Of a stretch of 64,000 bases of DNA, positions 45,605 through 57,951 are shown piece after piece. Each line of letters opens with the position of its first letter. Within the stretch, counting starts at the first letter, position 1. Below the pieces are notes generated by a model. That model saw only the letters and a program-made list of their open reading frames with translations. It did not search any database and was not told the DNA's origin. The position numbers and the translations under genes are program-made. Origin of the DNA: Blepharisma japonicum. Lineage: Eukaryota; Ciliophora; Heterotrichea; Heterotrichida; Blepharismidae. The stretch is taken from the NCBI GenBank assembly GCA_949751835.1, contig CATKHK010000014.1, positions 310,001 to 374,000 on the forward strand, in the 5' to 3' direction.

Positions 45605-46468
45605 TTATATCAGTTTCTGAATGTGAAATTAGGAGGATGTATGGCGATTAATAATAAATACTATCAAAGCTATTGATGATTCTATGAGTACATAAACAGA
45701 AAATCTCAATTTGAATTTATTAAAATTTTAAAATCTAGCTTAACATTAAATTTTTAACAATAAGTCTAGTCTTATTAAAATAAAGAGAGATTTATAAGTA
45801 GTTGCTCAAAATAATGATGACGATTTAGCATACATTAAATAATGCATGCTTATTAATAAAAACTTTGCTACAAACTTCTTAATCCCTTGAGTTAAGCTTA
45901 TTGTTTAATGATATTGGACTGCTACAACGCTATTTTAAGTCCAGCAATCAATAATAACTTAATACCAATTTTTACTTTGAAAAATTATAAACTTTTCTTC
46001 AGCAAAAATGATCTTATTTTGGTTATTTAGAGCTATTTAAAGCTTAAAGTTTATCCAAATATTTAAATTTAGCTTGTATGGGAAAGTTTGCTTGCAGATT
46101 TTTCAGCTTTTTAAATTATTAGCTTCGGAATTATGAAAAGTAATGAAGGGGCTAAACTTCGCACAATTTTTTCTAACTTATACTAAAGTCAAATGGGTGT
46201 TTATAGCTGAAATTAAAACTGCAATTCTCTAAATATCGTCTTTGCTGACATTTTAATGGCACAGTTTTAATACTAAAATTTATCATTAAATTTAATATTA
46301 AAGTGATATATCCTTATTTAAATAAAATATATATTTTTAGCAACGATAACGCGATAAAAAGCGTACCAAAATGCAAAGAAAAGTGAACTGAGCATTTAGG
46401 AAATTTAAAAAAAATTTAATTTGTGTTGAGCTTTAATTGGATAATATGAGTCCAAATATAAAAGTTAA
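45605..46468. other. divergent intergenic region, no gene seen
   Basis: 864 bp between AGL (minus) and the HSF-type gene (plus). Strongly A+T-rich, stops in every frame. No repeats or recognisable relic; it must carry two promoters. No clear inverted nGAAn arrays (heat-shock element) stand out. Confidence 0.5.
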
Positions 46469-47233
46469 ATGAAAAGAAAGAGAACGCTTTCAAAACCTTC
46501 AAGCTTCTTAAAGAAGGTCTTTGATATGTTAAAAAATGACGAAATTCAAGAGATAGTTTCCTGAAATAAAGACGGGCTTGCATTTACGATAAAAAATTCG
46601 GAAGAATTCAGTAGGGTAATTTTGCCTCTGTACTTCAAACATAAGAATTTTTCAAGCTTCACTCGTCAGCTGAATATGTATGACTTCCATAAGTATAAGA
46701 TTGAGGAGAATACTCATACATTTAAGCACCCTTTATTTCTTAAAGGTCGGAAGGACCTAATTAAAGAGATCATGAGAAAATCGATCTTCTCTCAAAGTTC
46801 TGAATCCTCAGCTAACGAACCGCATAAAACTGAGCTCACCCCTTTGCTGCAAAAAATGCATGAGCTCTATACAGACAATCAGAATTCGGAACAGCACATC
46901 AAAACTTTAGAAGAAAAGATCGAGAACATTCGAGAACTAAATTCTGACCTTTTGACCCAAATTAAGGAGTCAAAGGTAAGGATTAGAAATTATAAAAAGA
47001 TGCTGTTAAGTACTTCTAGCATTATGGGAACTACTGAAGACGATTTAGACTCCTTCCTCAAGCTAGAAACCCCAAGTTCAGAAGACCATAGTGAAAGTCC
47101 TGCTACAAATATGGCCATAGATCCAGGAGTTAAAAGGGATAATAAATCTGTTGGGTCGAGCGAATCAGGCGAAGAAAGAAATCTAAATAAAAGCGACGAT
47201 GATACTAGCATCTATCTGCAAACTGACACTTAG
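46469..47233 (+). CDS. heat-shock-factor-type transcription factor
   Basis: 254 residues from the ATG at 46469 (preceded by in-frame TAA). The HSF DNA-binding domain fills residues about 10-95: SSFLKKVFDMLKND, IVS-W-NKDGLAFTI (TGA at 46562-46564 supplies the conserved Trp), FSRVILPLYFKHKNFSSF, and the recognition-helix signature TRQLNMYDFHKYK. A coiled-coil trimerisation region follows (about 125-175: HIKTLEEKIENIRELNSDLL), then an acidic Ser-rich tail likely to activate transcription. HSFs bind nGAAn arrays as trimers. It is small for an HSF but complete; ciliates usually have several. Confidence 0.92.
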
Positions 47234-48362
47234 TAAGTTTGAAGATAATCTTAAATTTAAGAAATGAAAGAATTGGAATTTTGTACATATAGGATCTTAA
47301 CATAATTTCAAGCAATTTGATTTATTATCTTTGTGCTATAGCCTAATTAAGCAACTTATTAGCTTCTTTTAAACTGCTGCATAAAAATTTAAAAAATTTA
47401 TTTTTTCGAAATTTTACTAAATTGTAACCTAAGGTAAGCCTTTAATTCTGGCAAGTAGCTGATATGCTGAGACCTTTATTTATTAAGTATTCCAATCATA
47501 GGTGCGCTTCTTTCGTTTAAGCTTCAAAGTTTCACCATTTTATTAAACCTTGAAATTGCCAGTAATGACGGCCTACGAGTTGATTAAGAATAACAACGAA
47601 CATTTGATCTGATTTCAGCGTTTTAGAAATGGCATAGCATGGCAAATTCAAATTTAAGGTTAGCCGACTAAAATGATTGATAATAAAAATTTTCAGAAAA
47701 CTGAAAAATTTTTTATTGGAAAATCTAGGATTTAATTCAATGCACACTTCTTAAAACAGAAAAGCTGAGTATTTTCGAGAGAGCCTAATTGAGGAAGCCA
47801 AATGTTTGGCGCTTCTAAATAGCTTTCATTTAAATATTATAATTTCCTCCTTCATTATTAATCTTGCATATAATTCTTATTATGGTAATACTATCAAGTG
47901 TGTTAACTAATGTCTGAGTAAATGAGCACTTTTTTGAAGTTAAAATTAAGAATCAATAGATATTTTTATTTTAATTCAAAAAAATTAAACAATTCTTAAA
48001 AAATTTAATTATACTTCAAATGTGTGAGCAATTATTTAATAATTATGCATGTTTAGAGTTGCTGAAGCCGTGTAGGCTTCTTGGCTAGGATAATTACAGA
48101 AGTTTAGAAATTAAAAATGAAAATCTTGACTCAAGGTTTTTTTATTTGCTTAAATTACCAAATTTGCCATTTCTTACTTTCAATGCTTTTTCCTTTCTGT
48201 CGATTCAGTATTGTCATCATTTTTTGTCAAACTTCTATCTGATTCTTAATATTCAAGCTTAGTTTTTAATATTATAAAATCAACTTTTCATTTTTCAAGA
48301 GCAGTCCTCTTTACTCTGATAAATTACTCAAAAAATTATGAAAATCCTAAATTAAAGTTTTT
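47234..48362. other. convergent intergenic region, no gene seen
   Basis: 1129 bp between two convergent gene ends, unusually long for a tail-to-tail spacer here. A minus-strand open stretch at 47532-47747 starts without homology and has no good context. A short GAAGCC-GTGTA-GGCTTC hairpin lies near 48063. No tRNA found on either strand. A small RNA gene or a lost gene cannot be excluded. Confidence 0.4.
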
Positions 48363-51032
48363 CTATTTAAAACTATTGGTAATAGTACTGACTACTTTTT
48401 CAGCTTCACTTATAATTGCCCTAACGATTCCTGATTTTTCTACTTTTATCTTCATAAAAGTACTTGAGACAGAAATTCCTTCAATTTCATCAATCAAATT
48501 ATTTCTGATTTCTGTCTCATTTTGAGATTTTTCAGCTGCTTCATTTAAAAATTCACTAATATTTCGCTTGATATTTGAAATCATTTGCACAAATTCATTT
48601 ACAAATTCCATAAAAACTAATTTTAAATCATTTGTAGAGGGTTCTGATTTACCTTTTTTTTTCTTTGCTGGGATGCTTGGCAAACTTAAATTTCCTAATT
48701 TCAAAAGAAGTGTTGAATAGAACCCCACAGTTGCAATAATAAACGCTGCTTTTTTAAGCTCTTCTGGTGTTGAAAAATTTAAAAATCCTTCTGATTTAAA
48801 TCGATTCACGAATTCCATCAGTCTACTGATACTTTCTTTCAATGGATCCAAGCCTACTTTGATATTTGAAATAGCTTCGGACAATAAATAAAGAAAAGTA
48901 TAACCCTCACTGAAAATGGAATTTCGTGCTAGAAATTCGACTTTAGACTTCAGCTTGATCAATTCTTCACCTGCACATGCTTCTTCATTATTTTGAAGCT
49001 TATAAACAAATTTCAATATTATTTGTTCAATTTCGACATAGTCAAAATTCGACCATCTGCCAAAAAGCTGTCCTTTTTCTTCTCCACTATGCAAGACTTT
49101 ATATTCGCTGAGCACTTTTGTATCAGAGTTATCTACAAGATTGCCTCTTTCACGAAAAGCGTCAAATATTCCGACCCCGCTTTTGAGTGTATTCCAAGGA
49201 TCATCAATGCTGCTTTGTATTTTCAAAATAAAGTTTGTTAGTTTAATAAATTGGAAATAGAGAGAATTTGTTATTCTATTTCTGAAATTATAAAAATCAA
49301 TGATCTGCTCGACTGTATGATTTCTATATGCCTGCTGAGTGGACTCCGCAAGATCCATCATACCGTATTTATGAAAATTCAGCATGCTGACACACTCCTT
49401 GCTAAACTCATTTGAATAAACTTTCCAATCGTTCATTTCTTCAAATGCTAAGTAGCCTAATGACTCATGCTGAACAGATTTTATATCTAAAGTATAGTAA
49501 ATGTCGATAATTGACTTGGCAGCTCCAACCTTTTTATAAAGGTCTATTAATTCAAGCTTAAAAAAATAGTTGAATGGACTTTTAGATAGCCCAAACTCTA
49601 AAATAGCTATGCTTGACATATAAGAAGCATCAGTCTGTTGAAGAATTCTGGAGGTAATGATCACTAGTGGATCTATAATTCGATGCTCGCCTTTTTTAGG
49701 ATCTGATTCAATGCTCAAGGATGTCTTATAGATTCTTATAAGTTCTAGAAGATTTTCTGGTGTGTAGAGATTGAGTCTGTATTTAAGCTTCCAATATGTG
49801 GCTATTGAGCGTAATTGATTTAAATTTTCTATGGTTTCACAATTCAAGGGTGAAATCAAATTAAGCAGCTCTTCATATCCTTCTATAGGCAATATTTCTA
49901 AAAATAGCTTAATATCTTCAATAGTGGAAGGAATATCATTAAATTTCCTTATATATTTGTGTAGTCTTGGCAATAGAAGCTGCTTCTTATTATTATCCTC
50001 AAGAATTTTTTTTTCTAAAAGGACCTTAATCATTTGAAGCTCAGCAAGTCTTGACGTTCTTTTTATGTTCCTAACAATGCTTGAGGTTCCTTTAATTTCT
50101 TTTCTTGTGTATTTCAAGTTCGCATAGCAAGTTTTAATTATCATTTCTTTGCTCAGCTCTCTCATTGAACTAAAAAGTTCTGCAGGCTTTTCAATTTCCA
50201 ATTCTGCTACTTCAATCGTTAACTCTCCAGCCAATTCTACGGCGAAATCAATGTATTTTAGATAGCTGTCCCAATTCATCAAAGCTGTCCCTTCATTCAA
50301 ATTTAGCCTCAGCAGTTCATGGTAGCAGTCAATGGCTGCAAATTTATCGCTTTCAGCTACAATCTTTGCTTTTTTCATCAATCTTTCTCCAGGGTCAAGA
50401 AAATTAGAAAATTCATCAAGTAATTGTAATGATTTTCCTCCACCTTTTAATTCATCCATAAATAGTTCTAATTTAAGCATGGTAGGACACATATTGAACT
50501 CTGGGTTTGTTTTTACTTTTTGAAAAAATAATGTAGCGATATCTAATAGTTTTTTCTGGGCAGGATCCAAATATGCCTGAATGCACATACTTGTGACGGC
50601 TATCAGCCCATAATAAATGTCTCCAAAAAGCTTGAAAAGCTTCAAGGCGACTGCTTGCTGCTGTGCAAAGTTAAAGGATGATGCATAAGCGTTGAACAAG
50701 AGTGCTCCTACTTCTTTTCTTGGCTGTGCATTGAACATTTCGCTATATAAGTAAGCAATTCTGTCACTCCTGCCAAGTGACTTGTAAGTCAAACACATGA
50801 TGTCAAGCAATGATAAATCATTTGGCTTTTCTGCAGTTAATTGTTCTAAGATCTGAAGGCTTTCCTCATCTTCTCCTGATCTTTGAAGGACTAAGGCTTT
50901 TACTGCCTGAAGCATGGGATGAGGAGTTTTTTGGATGTGTGAGTTGCAGAGCTTCAAAGCTTTTTTATATTGTTTGTTGTCAATGAGGTCGTAAACCTGC
51001 CTGATCTTCCTTTCAATGACAGCTGAACTCAT
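48363..51032 (-). CDS. NAA25: NatB auxiliary subunit NAA25/MDM20
   Basis: 889 residues, one open frame without TGA or introns. The N-terminal part has TPR helices matching NAA25: RQVYDLIDNKQYKKALKLCN, LQAVKALVLQRSGEDEESLQ, KPNDLSLLDIMCLTYKSLGR and AQPRKEVGALLFNAYAS correspond to the human IYDYLDN, LKAIGLQRTGK, PTDDNSLQALTILYREM and LFMAYAR strings. The rest is all helical, as expected for the TPR superhelix that wraps the catalytic NAA20. A Lys-rich insert (PAKKKKGKSE) lies near residue 790. NatB acetylates protein N-termini beginning Met-Asp/Glu/Asn/Gln on ribosomes. The length is close to the animal protein. Confidence 0.88.
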   Translation of the reverse strand: MSSAVIERKIRQVYDLIDNKQYKKALKLCNSHIQKTPHPMLQAVKALVLQRSGEDEESLQILEQLTAEKPNDLSLLDIMCLTYKSLGRSDRIAYLYSEMFNAQPRKEVGALLFNAYASSFNFAQQQAVALKLFKLFGDIYYGLIAVTSMCIQAYLDPAQKKLLDIATLFFQKVKTNPEFNMCPTMLKLELFMDELKGGGKSLQLLDEFSNFLDPGERLMKKAKIVAESDKFAAIDCYHELLRLNLNEGTALMNWDSYLKYIDFAVELAGELTIEVAELEIEKPAELFSSMRELSKEMIIKTCYANLKYTRKEIKGTSSIVRNIKRTSRLAELQMIKVLLEKKILEDNNKKQLLLPRLHKYIRKFNDIPSTIEDIKLFLEILPIEGYEELLNLISPLNCETIENLNQLRSIATYWKLKYRLNLYTPENLLELIRIYKTSLSIESDPKKGEHRIIDPLVIITSRILQQTDASYMSSIAILEFGLSKSPFNYFFKLELIDLYKKVGAAKSIIDIYYTLDIKSVQHESLGYLAFEEMNDWKVYSNEFSKECVSMLNFHKYGMMDLAESTQQAYRNHTVEQIIDFYNFRNRITNSLYFQFIKLTNFILKIQSSIDDPWNTLKSGVGIFDAFRERGNLVDNSDTKVLSEYKVLHSGEEKGQLFGRWSNFDYVEIEQIILKFVYKLQNNEEACAGEELIKLKSKVEFLARNSIFSEGYTFLYLLSEAISNIKVGLDPLKESISRLMEFVNRFKSEGFLNFSTPEELKKAAFIIATVGFYSTLLLKLGNLSLPSIPAKKKKGKSEPSTNDLKLVFMEFVNEFVQMISNIKRNISEFLNEAAEKSQNETEIRNNLIDEIEGISVSSTFMKIKVEKSGIVRAIISEAEKVVSTITNSFK

Positions 51033-51310
51033 ATCGAATATGGAACCTGATATTATGAAACATTTAATTAAGCATTAGCATTAGTTGTTTTTATTGAATC
51101 ATTTTAGTTTATATATAGACTAGATTGACATTTTAAAGATCATTAAGTATAAATTTGTGTAGTTTTATAATTTTAACCAAAAATCTCATGGAAAATAATT
51201 TGGTTTAAATTTGCTTAATTAAGATTAAGTAGAATGAAATTTAATTCTTTTAGCTCAAAAATGAATGAAAACTTTATACATTATAAGACCTTTCTGTGCT
51301 CTGTATAAAT

Positions 51311-52132
51311 ATGGAAAGCATAGCTGTAATTGGAATCTCATGCCTATTTTCTTCATTGAAGTATACAATTGGAGCTAAAAGGAAAACAGTCGTTTTGTTT
51401 ACAATTCTTTTCACAGTTCTGCTATTAGGCCTCTATTTTCTTCAGCGAACTCCTACATATTACGATCTTCTAAAAGTAAAAAGAGATATCTCTTATTATC
51501 AATCCAAAGATCTCAGTAGAAAAGCAACAGAAGAAACCAGAGAAATATGGAAAATAATCAGCGATCCTCCTTCTCGCTTAGACTATGAGCTTTACGGTAC
51601 AAATACCGAAATAGCAAGTCACGTTCATCTTGAATCATCAATAATGTTCTATCTCTCATGAGTTATTACTATCAACATACTCTCTTTCAATACAAAATCA
51701 GGAAACTTATGGAAACACTTGGTCATTCCTTTAGCTATTATTGGCGTTTTTGAATTTGATTTAAAAATTCGAAAAAGTGTGAGATTTCCACTAGAATCGC
51801 TGCCATTTACATTGCTGGAGCACGTAAAATTGTTGCAAACTCTTTATGCAGCTTATGCTTTGTTTGCTATCTTGAATTCCCAAGTAAATGATCAGGCTAA
51901 AGATAAAGAAGATGAAGAGAAATGGAAAGCACTGAAGGAAAGTAATAAAGAACTTAAACAAATATCTGAAAAAATAAATGGAGAAAGTATGGAAGAAATC
52001 AAAGAATATTTAGCTGCAATTGTATTGCCTAGAAATATAGAACAAAACCAGCAAGAAAGTCCGTTAAAGAAAATAGGGAAAAAGATAGGAATGATGATTC
52101 TAGTTTATATAATAATCAATAAGATTGGCTAA
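51311..52132 (+). CDS. membrane J-like protein lacking HPD
   Basis: 273 residues, with TGA at 51659-51661 as Trp. A first membrane helix (VVLFTILFTVLLLGLYFL, about 27-44) is followed by a degenerate J domain at 47-96: TPTYYDLLKVKRDIS begins like helix I, and WKIISDPPSRLDYELYG matches the helix III/IV end (ISDP-x-x-R-x-x-Y-x-x-YG). The middle is shortened and HPD is absent, so it cannot stimulate Hsp70 in the usual way. One or two further hydrophobic helices (about 110-150), a coiled-coil stretch (DEEKWKALKESNKELKQISE) and a hydrophobic end (IGMMILVYIIINKIG) follow. Probably an ER or mitochondrial import-type membrane adaptor; not certain. Confidence 0.72.
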
Positions 52133-52748
52133 TTTTTAATTTAAAATTAATCGAAATATTAGGCACTATCCTCTGTATTTATGACAAATAATTTTTTATC
52201 ATGGTAGAATCGTTTTATTTCTATTATTAGCATAAGATAGTATAAATTCTTTATTCTAGATTACAGTTAGGTTATATATTCATTATTGAGTAATAATTCA
52301 GCCTCAATTAAAGCAAAATCTATGAAAATCATGAAAACATTTCGTTCTTATTATGATGCCGCCGCTAAAAAAATCAGTTAAACAAACTCATTATAGTTTC
52401 CATGATGAAAAATTACCATATTTTCTCCGTTTGCAAGATGCATAGGGCATATATTACTTCTCTTATTGCTTCTTGATTAAATTAAAAGATTAGAACCTCA
52501 AATGCCAATACTGTTTCATTAGCAAGCAATATTAGATACTCTCTATCATAATTTTTATACTAAAATAATGCTTTAAATAATTAAATGCCCAAGTTTAAAT
52601 TTAATATGTAAAGATTTGATGAAACATGCAAATTAAATATATTAATTCATTTAAATATAGTATCTTTTAAGATATTCAAATTTCTATCAAATGATTAATA
52701 CTATGATCTATAGCGCACCTTATATAAAGCCATAAACATATTTTAAAA
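52133..52748. other. convergent intergenic region, no gene seen
   Basis: 616 bp of A+T-rich sequence between two convergent gene ends. No frame stays open usefully and no repeat is seen. Confidence 0.5.
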
Positions 52749-55700
52749 TTAATTATTTTTTGCTCTATAAAATGGGATTTTTTCTGAAAGTTCTCTTTCT
52801 TGAATTTTCCCAGATGATATCGATCCAATATTCCTGACATCTGCCATCTCATACTCTAATCTCCTATTTGCCCTCTTCATTTTCCGATAAAAATAAAGAG
52901 AACCCATAAGTGAAGCTAAGAGCAGAGCACATACAATCCAGAAAATATAAATTCCAACTCCTTGCCCTTCAAATTCTGACTCAATATAAATTTCAGTAGG
53001 GTCATAAGACACATATTTTGAATATATGCGCTCTTGTGAAGGATTTATAGCTAAAATATTAATAAAGCCACGCTTTTCTTTTATAATGAACCTTATTTCA
53101 TTTTTTCCTGTAACAGTTCCATAATGTAGAGCTTTTGAAAACTTGTGTGAGGTCTGTATATCACAAGTGGTTTCAATTAAATTTGGGGAAACTTTGGAGA
53201 AATAGATGTGATACTCAATATTATTAGGATTTTCAATTGGCGTTCCATCTTGATATTCTATGGGATCAAAGGATGCTACTACAAGATATTTAGTAAGCCT
53301 TTCCCACTTGATCAAGCCATTATTTCCTGGCACAATATGCTTTGGAGCTATTTGGCCTTGCTTTGTAAATACAGTCGAGAGCTGATAGTTTTGTGTGCTA
53401 TCTGTATTTTTATTCATAGCAGAAACTGTTATGAAATATCTCCCCTTTGCGTTATTTATCATCCCAATTATTTTTCCATCCATTTTTCTTTCAACAATTA
53501 TTTCTGGATCTTCATCGCTTGCCATAGTCCAGTTTGATGAGATTTCTAATTTTAAATCCTCAGCACAAGGAATTAAAAATACTTCAAGTCTTCCCAATTC
53601 ATTTAAATTAACTTCATATCTTTTGCTTAAAATTCCTAGGTCTATGGAATCATAAATTTCAGAGCCTACTGCCAGCATGGTCGGAATTATGCTTTCTGAA
53701 CAATAAAATTCAAAATCGCCGCTTTCTTCTTTGGTAAATTTATCTGATGCAGAGCCAGATATCATGAAATTTAGCTTCCCAGGAATACCAGTTTCACGGA
53801 AAATCATTGATAAAGAATTAAAAGCAAAATCATAATTATTTTTTTTGTACTTGAAGCTCGCTTGTTCTTCTGAAGGAGGAGGCCTAACTTTATCATAACG
53901 TTGAAAGTCTGCATAAACTAGAGGGAAAAGATCTTTTGAAAAAGAAGTTAATTGGCAATGAACTGGGCCTGAGAAATTACGAGAAATGCCTGACTCGAAA
54001 TCAAAGTAAATATGGTCAAATGGATCATACTGAAGCCTATAAACCATAGGCCTGCCATCCATTAACCTTGCATAAGTATTTCTTAAATGAGCGGTAATTG
54101 TATAGATTCCGTCTTCTACGCCTTTTACATAAATATAGAAAGTCCCAATCTTGAAATTTTTGTCATTTGAGCGAATTCTTAGATGATCAATTTTATCATG
54201 AGAAAGCGCAGTCCAATTGAAATTTTTATCACTTGTATTTTTCATAGTGCCAACATAAATGTCTGTATCACCCATATATGAAGTTATTGAGAAGTCAACA
54301 TCTGATGAAGATGAAACGAGGAAAGTATATAACTGAATCTCACCTTTTTGGCAAGAATTTTTATATGGGATGCCATTTGGCAGAATCACAGCATCTTGAC
54401 TATTAGTAACAGTTATAGTGAATGATGAAGAAGAATTTTGATTTGTGCTCACTTCTATAATAAAGACACAATTAATACAGAAATCTGGATCATTTTTCGA
54501 GATTTGTATGCTATATTTATCTGGGCTTGAATTTGAGGACCAAATATAGTTTTTGAGTTTATCTATTACAGTGCCAACATCATCATTCCCCAAGTATGTG
54601 TACACAAGAATTGATGGATTTCCAAAGTATGGAGCTAAATTGATAGAAATAGCACTTTTTACTTCGCTATTAAATAAATAATAAGTTTTCGATCCTTTAT
54701 TTAGGCTCCCATATTGAGGGGTTCCACTGTGCAGCCATGTAAGATTTTGAGATCCACTATGAATAATAATTGAAAAAGATGAGGCAGTTTCTCCATAGAT
54801 TGCTATAAAGAATGTCCCAATCATGCCTTTTCTTAATTTAGGGTCGTTTGATGAAATTCTTAAAATGCTTTCTTGATTTTTTTTTGCAATTCAATCATAA
54901 ACACTCATAGTCGGCATAGCTCCTCTAGATACATACATATCTGGGAATTCTTCTGAAAATGAAGTTAATGTTATTGTCAGCTCAGAAACATTATTACTGC
55001 AATAAAATGAAAAGATTTTGTAGCTGTCCTTCTCAACAAAGCCATAAGTAGGAGTATTTTCAATTAAAGGTGCTATATCATCTTGCTGAGTTATTATAGA
55101 ATACTTGCATGTATCAGAGAAACAATTGACAGTAATAATGGCAATGCAGTTTGTATTGTTGCAGGTTTTGATATATTGGCTTGGAATCAATGAAATTTCA
55201 TCAGTCATTATTGAAGATAAAGACTGAAAAGTGCTGTTTGATCTTGATGGCATTGGCCACTGAGAGACATCCGTATCAAATGACCCGGTATTATAGATAT
55301 TAGCAAATATATCAGCATCACCTATAGAAGATTGGATAGTAATTTTTAAAGGCTTCGAGGAATCAAAAATGACATAATAATAATCATCTTCAGTTTTATT
55401 CAAGTAGCTCGTCTCAGGGCTTGACAGCATCAGCTGCCTAACAGCTGAATTTTTTGTATGGACCCTTATTGTATATCTTGACGAAAGTGATCCATAAACT
55501 CCAATATAAATAGAGCAATAAGTTTGATTTCCATGCTGATAATCATCGGAAAGATTAGGACATAATCTTTTCAAATCATTATTCCATGATAACGTTACAA
55601 TTTCACTGCCATAATATTCTGACTCAAAATTCTTGTTTTCTTTTGTAGGCTTTTTATTATTCTCATCAGCTGAAATATACAAATCAGGATCTCCAGACAT

Positions 55701-57914
55701 CGCATTTAGAGAAACTGTTACATCTTCATGCGATAAATAAATAGGAAAAGTGTAATATTTGTACTGCTTTTCTTTAACTTCACCATCAATGGGGATATTT
55801 TCTGTTATTAAAACTGGTGAGTTTTCTGTTGTAAATAGAATTGAATAAACTGGCGATTCGCTATTAGGAATTTCAGTCGCCATTACTAGAACATAATAAG
55901 TTGATGACATAAGATAGTTTTCATCGTTTTTATCGATTGATATAGAAGATATTTGGTTTGAAGTGCTTCAGCCACTTTTTCAGTCGTAATGTGTCTCGAT
56001 ATCCCTTCAATCTGTAATTGGCCCTTTATTTTTGATGTAAATTGTATATTTCCCGGTAATTGGAGTTAAATAAATTCCTAATGTTTCTTTAGTTGTATTT
56101 GAAAAAGATGTGGTGAAATAATAAATACAATAATCACGACTTGACAAATTATTTCTTTGTGGTATACCAGGCACAAGTTGGATAAAAGATTCAGTATTTT
56201 TAATATCTTCTTTAACTAAAATTGTAAAAGTTGACGATATTTTGGAATAGACAGCAATATGATACGTCCCAGATAAGTCGTCACCATCCTCACTTCCTTT
56301 TTTATAGTTAATTTGATCAACTTCATTCTTCTTTTTATTCGAAGATTTTTCATATTCAAAAATGGTTGGTTTTGACTGTTTGGATAAATATAAATCTGGA
56401 TTGCCAGAAATTGGGGTTAAAGTAATTTTTAATTCCATTACATTTGGATTAACAACTTCATATTTAAAATATTTATATCTCTTGCTAAGAATTGATGACT
56501 GTAAAGGCTGCCCATCTAATAATAAAGTTTCTGAATCAATAAAATTGGCAATCAAACTAAAATAATTATTTCCTAATGTGCTCCCAAGGACTCCAATAAG
56601 ATATTTTGTTGGTATTTCTGAAACATTTTCAGATGAAATATCAATAACTTGGAAACTCCCACTGTGCTTGGATTTTATAAGAGATTTATCATTGTTATTG
56701 ATTTGCTCAAGAGTTATTTCGCATGATTCCTTAATACAAGGCTTTGCATATAAATCCGCACTTCCTACTGTAGGTGTCAAATGAATAGAGAAATCAGCAT
56801 GTTGATCACTCAAAAATTCAATATAAAATAAACTGATTTTTTGGTATTCGACTGCTCCAATATTAGGAATCCCCATAGTTAATTTAGTGATGCTGTTTTG
56901 GTTCATTGATGCAGAAAGAGAATATGAAGAGTGGATTGCCGAACAAATGCCAATATAATAAAACCCAATAGGCTGATTCTTGCTTTCTCTATCAGCTTTA
57001 GTAATCTTCAGCTCATGAGTATTTAAAGACTTCATAAAATAGTCATACTCTACTGTGCTTGGCTTTTTTCCAACTTTAACAAAAATATCAGGAAGCCCAT
57101 AAAATGGAGTCAGATTGATTACGAGTGCTTCTTCTCCATGATCTACAAAAATTGAATAATAATTGCATTGATTTTCTCCTTCTAGTGTTCCCAAAACAGA
57201 TACAGAAGCTCTCAGTTGCGTCACAGAATCTTTCCCTACACTTGAAATTATGGTATATTCAGTGCTATTTAAAGCAACGATCGCTATTTTATATATTGCT
57301 CCAACTTTGAAATTTTCAACAAAAAAGCTTTTTCCCATATGAGAATTATCATCAATTCCCAGGGTATTCTCAGGTCCAGGCTCTATATCTCCTTCGCTCA
57401 CAAACATATCAAATTTTCCAAATCCAGCTGAAGCAGTTATTTCAACCTCTTTAAATTCTTCCCTTGTTTCAAATTTATAAAGGACCTGATACCCAGCTTC
57501 TAGATAATTAGTCTGTGGTATTCCAGGAACCAAATTAATTTCTTTAGTATAGGAAAGAGTTATGACATATCTACAGAAATTTTTGCAGGAAACCAAGATA
57601 AAATAATCAGAATTGCTTGATAATTGTTTATCTGGGATCACTAAAGACTCAGTTCCACTAGTGGCACTTTCCCAATCATAGTCTGACTTTGTGGGCTTTT
57701 TTCCTTTTTTGACATAAATATCGGGATCAGATCAGTCAGAAAAAGTCGTCAACACAATACTAAGATTTTTTGATGTTTTCGCACCTATATGGAATTGGTA
57801 AAAAAGCTCTCCACCATTAGGATTTTGTATATGTCCTTCAATAGACTGGCCATCTTCTAATACTTGTTGAGCATCCAATAAAGCTAAAAAGGCTAAAATC
57901 CACAGCATCACCAT
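52749..57914 (-). CDS. giant surface protein with PPC-like repeats
   Basis: 1721 residues in one frame through several TGA Trp codons. Signal peptide (MVMLWILAFLALLDA), then at least ten repeats of about 140-150 residues resembling bacterial-type pre-peptidase C-terminal (PPC) beta-sandwiches. Each has a YY/YF-x-F box (KYFKYEV, YKYYTFPIY, QLYTFLV), a strand such as ITLTPISGNPDLYLSKQSKP, and a WxSxSG-like or YTI/YFI strand end. The GxPDLYxSxxxxP core recurs as GLPDIFVKVGKKP, GDPDLYISADENNKKP and EFPDMYVSRGAMP. One membrane helix near residue 1650 (IYIFWIVCALLLASLMGSLY) and a basic cytosolic tail end it. Likely a plasma-membrane adhesion or coat protein. The divergent gene's ATG is 37 bp away. 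Confidence 0.85.
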
Positions 57915-57951
57915 TTACAATTATTTCAACGAATAAGAATTTAATTTAATT

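Noticed and set aside
47532-47747. Minus-strand 71-codon open frame in a spacer
   Set aside because: No family resemblance, no good start context, and length expected by chance once TGA is not a stop.
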